From: Zantedeschia hybrid cultivar
Taxonomy: Eukaryota; Streptophyta; Magnoliopsida; Alismatales; Araceae
DNA length: 64,000 bases
Direction of reading: 5' to 3'
Assembly (NCBI GenBank): GCA_030544215.1
Contig: JARZZO010000003.1
Coordinates: 29,020,379-29,084,378 of the forward strand
Numbering within the stretch: the first letter of the stretch is position 1; the number at the start of each line of letters is the position of its first letter. The position numbers were made by a program, and so were the translations under genes. Positions 10,917 through 22,200 of this stretch are shown one piece after another. A model generated the notes under the pieces. The model was not told where the DNA came from. It made no database searches and saw only the letters and a list, made by a program, of their open reading frames with translations.

Positions 10917-12849
10917 TCTCTACTATACTAATAAAACATAGTTTCTAGCCCTGCTTACGTGGCACTCTGTGGTTCTTTCCCCCCAAAAAATATTATTAAA
11001 TAATTCCTAAGAGAAGTCATTAATACTCAAAACTATTATGATTATTCATTTCCCTTTTTACCTCCACTCATTTCAAAACAACTCATTAATGGCTATAACT
11101 CTCACCCCACCTATTTCAAAACCACTCATTAAAGGTCATACCTCATGGAATATTACTATTATTTTAATCTAAGATGGTGGAAAGTATTATATTATTATTA
11201 TTATTATTATTATTGTTGTTGTTGTTGTTGTTCGGATAGTCATATGAGATAATAGTATTAATTTTGATATTATTTTTATTCTTATTAAAATTAATATCAA
11301 AATGATAGTCTTATAAGGTAATAATAACTAATTTTGATATTATTATTATTATTAACTATTTTTCTACTCTTTCACATTTCTCTCTCTCCATATTAATATT
11401 TTTATCGCCTATTTTATTATTATTATTATTGTTGTTGTTGTTGTTGCAATCTCTTGAGATAATAATAATTATCTTTAATACTATTATTATTATTATTGAC
11501 ATTATTATTAGTTTTTGAACATAATTATTTTATTCATTCCTTCACAACTAACCTAATAATTAATTTTGATATTATTACTATTATTATTATTATTTAAAAT
11601 ATTATTATTATTATCATCATCTAGGATGGTAAAAAGCATTGTTATATTATTTTTTTGAATGTATTTTATTATTATTATTATTGGGATAGTCTCATCGTAT
11701 AATAATAACTAATTTTGATATTGTTGTTGTTGTTATTATTATTATTATTAGGGTAGTATCATAGGATAACAATAACTAATTTTGATATTATTATTATTTT
11801 TAAAGTATTACTATTATTATTACTATTATTTTAATCTAAGATGTTTGGAAGTATTATATTATTATTATTATTGAGAGTATTAGTATTTTATTATTATTAT
11901 TATTGTTGACGTAATCTTATGAGATAATAATACTAATTTTGATATTATTATTATTCTTATTAAAATTAATATCGGAATGATAGTCTCATGGGATGTATTA
12001 TTATCTTCTTATTATCATTATTATTATTGAGATAGTCTCATAGGATAATAATAATTAAGTTTGATATTGTTATTATTATTATGATAGTCTCATAGGATAA
12101 TAATAACTAATTTTGATATTTTTTTTTAAAAAATATTATTATTATTACTATTATTTTAATCTAAGATGGTGGAAAGTATTATATTATTATTATTATTATT
12201 ACTGAAAGTATTTTATTATTATTATTATTACTGAAAGTATTTTATTATTATTATTATTATTATTACTGAAAGTATTTTATTATTATTATTATTATTATTA
12301 CTGAAAGTATTTTATTATTATTATTATTATTACTGAAAGTATTTTATTATTATTATTATTATTACTGAAAGTATTTTATTATTATTATTATTATTACTGA
12401 AAGTATTTTATTATTATTATTATTACTGAAAGTATTTTATTATTATTATTATTACTGAAAGTATTTTATTATTATTATTATTACTGAAAGTATTTTATTA
12501 TTATTATTATTACTGAAAGTATTTTATTATTATTATTATTATTATTATTACTGAAAGTATTTTATTATTATTATTATTATTATTATGTTGGGGTACTCTT
12601 ATGAGATAATAAAACTAATTTGATATTATTATTCTTATTAAAATTAATATCGAAATAATTGTCTCATAGATAATAATAACTAATTTTGATATAATAATAA
12701 TAATTATTATTATTAACTCTTTTTCTCCTCTTTCACATGTTTCTTTCTCCCAATTAATATTTCTACCTCCTATTTTATTATTATTATTACTGTTGTGGTT
12801 GTTGTTATTGTTGTTGCAATCTCTTAGGATAATAAGAACTAATTTTGAT

Positions 12850-12881
<32 letters not shown>

Positions 12882-13169
12882 GATTATTATTGAGACAATC
12901 TCATAAGATAATAATAACTGATTTTGATATTATTATTATTTTTTAAAAGTATTTTATTATTATTATTATCTCTATTTCTCTTCTTTCATATTTTTATCTC
13001 TCTATCAATATTTCTATCTCCTATTTTTCTCCTATTATATTATTATTATTGTTGTTGCAATCGTTTGAGATAAAAAGAATTAATTTTGATATATTATTAT
13101 TATTATTGATGTAGTGTTATGAGATAATAATAATTATTTTTAATATTTTTTTAAAAAAATACTACTAAT

Positions 13170-13201
<32 letters not shown>

Positions 13202-13799
13202 GATTATTAACGATACCAGTATGTCTCACTTTTCTTACTCATATTATTATTGTTGTTGTTAACTCACTTTTCTCACTCATATTATTATTGTTGTTGTTAA
13301 CTCACTTTTCTCACTCATATTATTATTGTTGTTGTTAACTCACTTTTCTCACTCATATTATTATTGCTATTGTTGTTGTTGTTGTTGTTGTTAATATTGG
13401 GACAGTCTATTGAGATAATAATAATAAATTTTAATACTTATTATCATTATTGAGATAATCTCATAAGATAATAATAACTAATTTTGTTACTAACAAGACC
13501 AATCTCTCACATTTTTCTCTTAATCCATGTTTCAACACGACATTTATTGAGATAATCTCATAGGAGAATAATAATAACTTCCAGTACACTTTTTAGTTTT
13601 ATCTTTCAATCCATACTTTTATAGATACGATGATTCTGAATTTTTAACATTTATCAAATAACTAATCTAATATTTATAGAAAAAAATATTAGCATTTTTG
13701 AACATATTTTTTTTGTAATTATTTTATTCATTCTTTTACAAATATAATTATTTTATTTAAATATATTAATTCACTCTGGATCGCAGGGATTGCAACTAG
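10917..13799 (+). mobile_element. Non-autonomous Helitron filled with triplet repeats
   Basis: The left end is TCTCTACTATACTAATAAAA, the classical plant Helitron 5' terminus, preceded by A. The right end is CTAG followed by T (13796-13800). Before it lies a small hairpin, CTCTG-gatcg-CAGGG (one G-T pair), then ATTGCAA. Insertion between A and T without target duplication is the rolling-circle hallmark. No Rep/helicase coding was seen, so it is non-autonomous. The 2.9-kb interior is almost wholly ATT and TTG triplet runs interleaved with a recurring motif. It lies immediately before the Arg/Ser-rich gene. Confidence 0.82.
11180..13570 (+). repeat. ATT/TTG triplet arrays with a recurring ~38-bp motif
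   Basis: Runs of ATT, TTA and TTG are separated by about 18 variants of one motif, roughly GATAGTCTCATAGGATAAT followed by AATAACTAATTTTGATATT (for example near 11303, 11690, 12029, 12082, 12893, 13452). Its GAGAT...ATCTC-like halves are partly self-complementary. Sub-arrays are visible: about 12 copies of a unit with core CTGAAAGTATTTTA (about 12200-12590) and four copies of a 38-bp unit starting AACTCACTTTTCTCACTC (about 13221-13376). Confidence 0.85.
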
Positions 13800-13834
13800 T
13801 TACAAAATAACGTGGATTCTATTTTCACTTTTTC

Positions 13835-13868
13835 AGATTTCGACAAGAATATGATGGCGCGACAGTAG
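13835..13868 (+). promoter_or_regulatory. Possible 5'-UTR splice acceptor and short upstream ORF
   Basis: A pyrimidine tract ending in CACTTTTTCAG (AG at 13835-13836) resembles a strong 3' splice site. An ATG-ATG-initiated frame of five codons (13851-13868) then ends 25 bases before the main start codon. If the acceptor is used, the Helitron would lie in a 5'-UTR intron and be removed from the mRNA. Confidence 0.4.
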
Positions 13869-13893
13869 CAGCCTCCCCGGCCCAGCGCCTGCG

Positions 13894-16218
13894 ATGGAGG
13901 AAGAGAAAGCCGCCGCCTACTACGACGAGCTCAGCCGCAAGGGCGAGGGCGCCGCCAGGTTCAAGCAGGGCCTCGGCTTCTCCTCCTCCTCCTCCGCGGC
14001 GGACCTCAAGCGGCCGCGTCCCGCCGCCGCCACCTCGTTCCTCAGCAACTTCGTCCGCGCCTCCAGTCCCGGCAAGGCCGCCGAGATCCAGAGGGAGGCG
14101 CAGCTCGAGACCATCCATAACAAGCTCAAGAAGAAGCCCCCGCCGCCGCGGCAGCTCTCCCCTTCAGGCGGCGATGACGACGCCGACCGCAGGGGCCGGA
14201 GGAGCAGCCGAAGCAGGAGCAGGAGCAGAGAGAGGTATAGAGAGCGACTCCGGTTACCTGGGAGAGAGAGGGACAGGTCCCCGAGGAGGCACCACTCCCA
14301 CGGAAGACGAAGGGGGGACGAAGACGAGGAGAGGCATACGTCGAGGCGCCGGAGAAGGAGCCGCTCCCGGAGTGGCTCCGAAGAAAGAGAAAGGAGGAAG
14401 CAAGGCAGATATGGGGAGGATTCTTCTTCTCGAAGAGGCAGAGGGAGTAGAAGCCCGCCGCAGTCGCCCAGGTCTCGAGGTACGGATAGGGGCCGCGGGG
14501 GCTTGGATGGTGAGGGTGACAAGAAGAGGGAGAAGGACAGGAATCGAAGCGCGGATTATTCCCAGCTCATAGAGGGTTACTCCCAGATGGTTGGTTTTCC
14601 TACTCGTGGTAGATTCCTGCGCAGTTTTCTTTTGTTGTTTTGATCCGTTGTGTGATTTGAGGTTAATCAATTTGTATAGCTTGTGCCTCCTGGAATTGAG
14701 TGGGAGTGGAGGGTATTCTTATTGGGTACTGGAAAAGTTATTAGTGTGATGATAAGGTGGGAATGTTATGAAAAATGTTAGTGTGAACATAGGATTTTGG
14801 AGTCTGGAGTGATGTCTCGTTGGAAAATCATCAACTCATGCTGTCACAAAGGATCGCATATCTTCAACCCAAACAGAATGTTAAGTAAGATTTGACTATG
14901 AGATATATAATTACCAAATGATAGTCATTTTAGTAACAACTGCAAGTTTGCTCGTTAGAATGGGGCTTCTCTAGTCAGTCTCGGTGAAGTTAGTCAAACA
15001 ACATCATGGCAGACCTGTTGTTTTGGAGGCTCCTATCAAACAGTTCAACTTAAATAACACATTGTGAAAGATGGCTAACATGGATGGGTTTATGTCAAAA
15101 CAGTCACTTGTAACTAAACGTTGGTTGAAGCGGGCTAGATGTCTGACCAGTCCCAATATCAGCCTGACATGTAATTAGACAGTGCTGTTAGTCTTATTAC
15201 CTACCAAATAGTTTTTTCCACTCCATTCATTAGTCTATAATATAGATGTAGTTCTCCATGTCTTATCCCTCGACTTATTTACATCACCACCAAACAGCCA
15301 ACAAGTCCTATTCCTGTCCTAAAAACCAGACTAAGTTGATAACAAAATAAGAATGGAAATGCTCATTTTAGTTATCTAATTCCAAACATGAGCTTAAGTT
15401 CTTAGTAAACTGAGAAGCAAAGAGAAACGAATAACAAACTTGTTCATAGGACAAAGCATTATAAAATGATAGAAATGCCTGCCTTTGTAATGAAATAACT
15501 GATTGGTCACTAGGGCAGAAAAAGATGCTTACAATAGCCATGACAAAAGTGCGTTAAGAGAAAATTCTGATCACAAACGTGTCTATTTTCCTTAGCCACT
15601 TCCAAAATATGACATGTTGATCATAATGAATGTTATGATCTTCCTCATTTCCCCTTTTTCTATATTTTACAATTTGGTAATAATTACTTGGCGTATCTTC
15701 CCTTGCATGGTTTATCTGATTGTCAATTGTCAGTTTGATTTGGCATTCAAGGGCCTCACAACACCATGTTGCGGTGGCAAGTTACAATTATAATGAGATG
15801 TGCTCCTTTAACCATTAGATGAGTAGCTTTTTATCCATGTTAATGGTGTAATAAATCAGCCCCCGAAATTTTCCTGTTCAGTTCTTGTTTTACAATGTAT
15901 TTTCTCATTGTTTCTTCAACATGCTTTGTAACACATCCCCCTCCCCAACACACACCCCAGACAGAGTTGCAATCAACACCCTCTCCAAACAACAACATAA
16001 TACACACTAGCATATGCTTTTACGCCAATGAAAAAAGAATATGACAAAGACTGACTTTATATAAGTTGTTATCCCATGCATGAAGCATGAGGCAGCTGAG
16101 CTGATACCTCAGCCCCAAAAGCCTAGGTAATGGCCTAGGCGTTTGAGGTGACATTATATTAAATCAATTAAAGAAACAGAAAAAGAGAGGGAAGGAAGGA
16201 GGGGGAATAGGGAACATA

Positions 16219-16259
<41 letters not shown>

Positions 16260-19200
16260 GCGCGCGCGCATGTGAGCATCGCCAAAGGCGGTTGAGGTTG
16301 TCAGAGCTGTCGTTGTCTTTGAGAGTGTGGTGATGGTTGTCTTCGTCCTTGAGCTCACTGACATTGTCGATGTCATTGGAGACATCTTTGAGTGGTAATT
16401 GGTGAGCAGGGATTGGGCAAGAGAGAGTTAGGGTTGTGAATGAGGCTAGGAGCGAATAGAGTTGGCAAAGTCAAGATGGGATCGGGTCGGTAAAGTGGCC
16501 CAGGCTGCAACGGAAGTGGGGCAGGTGAGGTCGGCCATAGTAATAAAGGTGTGCAAGCAACTACCTAGGTGCTTTAGCCGATCTCCTAGGTGACACGGGC
16601 TGCAGCAAGGTGACTTGCTGAGGTGATCACCTTGGTCGTCTTTGATAAGATAGAAGTAAATGTATGATTAACTAAGAGGCTTTTTCAATGTATGTTCTGA
16701 TTGTAAATTTCAATTGGCTTCAGTTCCTGCTTGAATTTAACTCAAAAGATTTTCACATAATAGGATTCCAAAATATCAATCTGTCATTTGACTTTCAAAA
16801 CCCTATTTTAGAAACTCATGTATGACAAAAAGTTGAACTTGGAGACAGCCTATAACAAATTTTTAAAGAAGTACATGGAAGAAGAGAAGGAAAACCAACC
16901 AATAACATGAGGTTTCAGATGAAAATGGAGATGTTATTTCCACCCTTCATTTCACTCAAAAATCCAATTATTTGTGAAACGTCTCCGAATACCTCTTTGT
17001 TGAATATGCCTTGCTCTGTCCTAATTCCTACCCCAAAACAGACACATAAGCTCTTCTCCCAATAGAGTTTGGAGTTCCAAATTAATTTTGAGGAATGCTA
17101 TATTACTCCACTCTTTGCAACACTTATTGGGAGCCATCTGATCATTAGATCAGGTGGCTAATGTTAAAGTTACTTATGGCACAACATTTTGCAACTGATG
17201 CCTTTAATATGAGCTCTCTTTTTAAGTGATCAGATGGCTCCCAGTGAGAGTGACAAAGATGTAGTATAACAGAATTCTTCAATAACTGTTAGATCCACAG
17301 TCTTGACTTGTAAAACCCTTTCACTGACTATTCTTGGCAGCATACAGAACTTTAGTCTAACTTCATCAATTCCGTGAAAATTTTATTTAACCATTGATAC
17401 CCTCTCTCTGTACCCAACAATTGTCCTAATCTAGTTTAGATGATTATCAAACAGATCTAATTCCAACCAGTACCTGCTGTTTGTAGGAAAATTAGAAATA
17501 TGATTAGCTAAAAATAAACTACATGTTCAAATATAAATCCACATACTACAAAATGACTCACTTAGATGCGTCCTACTTCATTTAAGAGTTAATACTCCCA
17601 TCAAATCTAGAAAGTTGGGAAAGTGATCTTGAATCTTCATGGTAAAAGCTTTACAAGCTTCACTTTCCAAAAAAAAAAAGGAAAGAAAACCTTAAATGCT
17701 TAGCTTAGTTGTTTGCTTCCACTGGGACAATTTTTTAGATTAGCTACCAATGTAGAAAGTTGTCCTAATGAACACAACCACAATAATTGGTAAAATCCAT
17801 TGAGATCGGAGACAGAGGCTTGAACGATCCTCCCATTAAATCCACTGCACTGGACCCTCAAAAGTAGACATGCTTGTGGGAGGGATATAGCAGTATTTGT
17901 TTCCTTCATATAATCATATTTGGGGCCTTCAAAAACTCTTAAGGGGTTCTAGCAAGGTTCTGCTGGAAATTTGTAGAATTTATAGATGATGGAGTGGGTC
18001 TCTTTAGAAGGTGGAGATAGCTACTCGGCGAGAGATTTTGTATTTTCTACAATCTTTTTTAGTTTTCTTTTGCATTGTCTTCTGCATGGATGTGTTGGTT
18101 TTTGCAGAAGCTTGTTTTTTGTTGGTGTCTTTAGTGTGGTTTAGAGGAACCTCTCATCTATACCTTAATTGTACTACCTCTGTTTATTTTATATAAAACT
18201 GGCAGTATAATCCACAATTTATTTCAAAAAGAGAATCTGGGCATCATCTCGGAAGGCTGAAGAGAAGGGATCTTAGAGAGATTGGGAATAATGGACAGAG
18301 ATCATGATTAGTTTACACTTTTTTTTAAAAAAAAGCTTTAGATTTATGCACTTAGCAATTCAATATTATTGACACACCTCTTGACCACCCTTTCATGGCA
18401 TAAAACCTAGTGATGGTCGAGGGAGAGAGTGATGGTGCAGGCGACAGCAAACACAAAAGCACATGAAGAGAAGTCAGCATTTCCAGTGTGAGAGAAGCGC
18501 TGGATTCAAGGCGTGAAGAAGTGTGATCGGGACATCGTTCTTTTACTCCAGTGTGGGAACCCGGACACTGTTAGTGGTAAGAGGGAATCGTCGTTTGTTA
18601 ACCCTTGGAAACCAAGGATGTTTTTGTTGCCTAGATAGGGGTCATCATGCCTCCACATGTCACAATGCCATTGTCTTTTGGTGGTGTAATACCAGTGGGC
18701 ATCAAAGTTTGAGTCATCTTGGTGGAAGTTCTTGTAAATCCAAGGTTGACAGAGTTTCCCAAGGGGGTTACAGATTTCTCTTAGTAGAAGGTGGTTTGCA
18801 AAACTGCTGCAGTGGAGGTTCCATGGTTTCCAACCTATGATAAAATTTTCAAGAGGCTGGCAAACTGTTTAGTGGGCATGTTCCTCGATGGTACATTTGA
18901 TGGTGAGGAGATCATCAGTGCTTTGCATAAGCCTTGGCTGGATGAAGAAGCTTACAATATTGGGGTGCTTAATAACAGGAGATTCATTGCATTTTCTTTC
19001 CTAATGAAACCAGCATGTGTGAAGCTCTTAATCAACAGTTTTTTAAATTTAATAATTCCTATATACAATGGGAGGAATATAGGTCCATATTAGGAACTCA
19101 TATTGCAGACAAAGGGAAAAATCTATGGTGTCGAACATATGGTATTCCTTTGCAATCATGGAGTGTCAAGGTTTTTAATAGCATTGTTGAAGTTTTTGAA

Positions 19201-22200
19201 AATTTGAAAGAGTTTGACAAAATAGCAACATCCTGTCCAGTCAAAATGGGGTTCTTCGCGTTTGGGATCACTATCAAGCCCAAAAATCATGATATTTGCT
19301 AGTTCTATGGACTAAACTTCTGGAGAAGTTGTATAGTCTTACAATAATTATGGGGCCATGCAGGACAGAGGTACAGACGACAGTCTTTCAATCTGTCCAA
19401 AATCAGACGATGACCGAGTTTGTCAAACCGTGTTCAACTGGGTCATGTTCAGAATCGAAGTCCTTGCCTGCTGAGTTGGGTGGTACTCCATCCGGTGACC
19501 AAAATGCCCTTGAGCCAAATTATAGAAGTCTTATGGCAAATGAAAAAGAAAGGCGGGTGGCTGGTTCTGATCCTCATTGTACTCGTCTCAAGCTATTAAA
19601 CAGCAGGAGCAGGAACCTCATAGCATTATGCTGCCCCTTTTAGTGTTGCACTCCTGTCCCATGCCTGTGAAGTGTTGTTTGTGTTGGGCACAACTTGCAT
19701 GGTTTTGTCCCTAAAAAATGCCTCACAAATTATATGAGAGCACCACACATGTAGCCCATTAGTGCACCATTAACTTTCTCTGTTTTTGATGTGGGACTAT
19801 TAGGTTCATTCTCGCCTCAGTTCCTAGTCGCATTGGTGGCTCATGAGTAGCCATTTTTTTCCTGCTCAGCTCACAGTTGGGATGCTACTGGCCCACTAGC
19901 TTATGCCTGGTTCATTACAAACTAACCACATGGTATGACGGGGGGTTCCTCCCCGTTACGCTGATGTTATGATCTGATCCAGATCCTCTGACGTATTATG
20001 CTGCTTTAAGCCTCCCAAGAAGGTGCCTTAATAAGTTACAGATCCGAGCCCCACAAGTACATTCTTTCCAATATGGGATTGTTCAGTTCATTCATGTTAT
20101 ATCTCTTAGTCATAATGGTAGTTTCATCATGCATTATGCCTACTCACATGTAGCTCTTTTCCTATTGATCGACCCATGACTGGTCACTAGTAGATTGAAT
20201 GGTCTAATAGATGTATCTGGATCTTAAATCTGGCAGTACTGGTCAGATTCAATCATGATTGAGCTGATCCTTCACCAGATATGGGTTCTGACCAAGAATG
20301 AATAGGAATCAGCCATAGTGTATCTCGTCTAAATCATGTTTACTCTTGACCTGATTTGGATGTTTGCAATCCAAATCACCAGTTCCTGCATCATTAACAC
20401 ACATGCATTAGATAAAGATTTGGCAGTACTGTCTCTGAGATTGATTCTGTAGAAATAGTGAGGGGAAATGTTCAGTTATGACATGGAATGCTCTGTAAAT
20501 ACTTTGTACCATGTTAGTCTGAACAACCATTAGATGCATCACCTTCATTTTATTGGTAAAATTGTCAGATATCCAAATGTTCATAACAAAAATAGCAAAA
20601 CCTCTGCTACAAATTAAAGAAACACCACTGAAGGAATTAGAACACAAGTACAAACAGTTGGACTAGAAAAGAGAGGAGCCATGATCACTATTGGGACTGA
20701 GGGAATATATTGAGGCACTGGTCTTCAGATGGGTGCAATGGGGGCTGTTTGTGTTCCTTGTTTATTTAGTTTGCTTCTTCTTGCATGCTTAAGGATATCA
20801 AATATCTTAATTCTATGATCTATGCTTGGACCAATTGCAATCATGACATCATTTCTCTTTTTGCTATCTCTTTGTAAGAAATAAAAATGGACCGTGGCCA
20901 AGTGCTTTTGACTTTTCCTTCCTTCCAGTCTTCAACTGTAATTAATTGCAACATATAAGTGTGATGCACTTGATTTTCATTCTTAACAGACACCAGCTGA
21001 GAGAGTTAAAGCAAAAATGAAGTTTCAGCTTTCACGAACTGGTATGTAATGTTTGTCTGGCCCAAAAAAATTTATTCCCCCTAACTGTGCAAAATTTTTG
21101 AGATAATTTTAGAATCCTCTTTCACTCAACATTTGGTGAAAGAGTTTTAACATTTTGTCATCTTTTGGTATATTTCTATTAATATATATTTGCTTCAGTT
21201 TCAACTTTCAACTCATAGGACTGTTCAATGTTGTGAGACTAGGTTATTCTTTGCAATCCAATCTCTGATCTCTGATTGGACAACCCATATGTTCGTACAA
21301 TCTGATCTCTGATCGGACAACCCAAAAAAAGATGAAAAATAAAAAACCGACCCCGAATGACCAGTGAAAAACAGCATATAGGGGAGTGGGGTCCACCTAA
21401 AAAAAATTCAAAAAATATATATTTTTTTAAATTAAAAACACTGGCAGCCGGTGTAACAGCAAGTTATTCTTATGTTGTAAAGGATCTGACAGAGAAAATA
21501 CTATTGTCTCTACCCGAGACAATGTTGTCCTTCCATAATGTGTTGAATGTTGTCCTTCTATGTTGTCTTGATATGAACTTCACTGAGGGACTATAAGAGA
21601 GTTAAATACTCTTGTTCCTCCCGTTTCTTTAGCCCTCTCCACAGTGTGATGCGCCATTGAATGGTGCCGCCTTCCATGTGATAACACTCATTCACCTTTT
21701 GCTATTTGTATCTAGCTAGGAAGAATGTTTTTTTTAGAAGGTGACAAAAGTCACAATTCCATAGATATATGTGAAAGAGGTACAGGAAAGCCCATGAGGG
21801 CACACTCTTGGGTAGGACAGTCCCCCATCCAAGTCACAAAGATTTAAAGGAGTTAGCAAAAAGCTGTTTTATCAAGAAGATAAAACAGGATTACATCGAA
21901 GATTAACTAAGCGATCAGCTGCCTCCACAGTCTGGTTTTGTCAGAAATAACAGAGCTGCCATCATTCAGGGTACCAGCTGCACGTCCCCACTCTTCCACC
22001 CATCTAAAAGTCTTCTTCAAGAGTTCATTCGCACTGCTGAATTGGTCACTAAATTTCCTTCTATTTCTTTCACACCATATAGTCCACAACATGGCCGGGC
22101 AAAAAAGGAACCATACATGTGTGAGATCCTTTGACGGAGAAGCAGCAGTCCACCATTTCAGCAAATTCAACACAGAAGTGTGCTCCACCCAACCAATTCC

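Larger units (their letters stand above)
14590..20989 (+). other. Intron 1 of the Arg/Ser-rich gene
   Basis: This is a 6.4-kb intron with donor GTTGGT and acceptor AACAG. It holds a (CT)17 tract at 16221-16255 followed by a short CG-alternating run (about 16257-16270), a MITE at 17090-17280 and a plus-strand LINE ORF1 remnant at about 18400-19643. Around 16120-16150 and 16560-16650 the word CCTAGG recurs (GCCTAGG, TACCTAGGTG, TCCTAGGTG), suggesting the two ends of a decayed transposon. The rest, including 14590-16060, 17281-18400 and 19644-20989, shows nothing I can name. Confidence 0.75.

Noticed and set aside
13825..14670. Several open frames of 97-200 codons opposite or out of frame with the Arg/Ser-rich exon 1
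   Set aside because: They are mirror effects of GC-rich RS-coding sequence; only the plus frame from 13894 continues through correctly spliced conserved exons.
16164..16385. Minus-strand frame with repeated Arg-Glu
   Set aside because: It is a translation of the (CT)n microsatellite.
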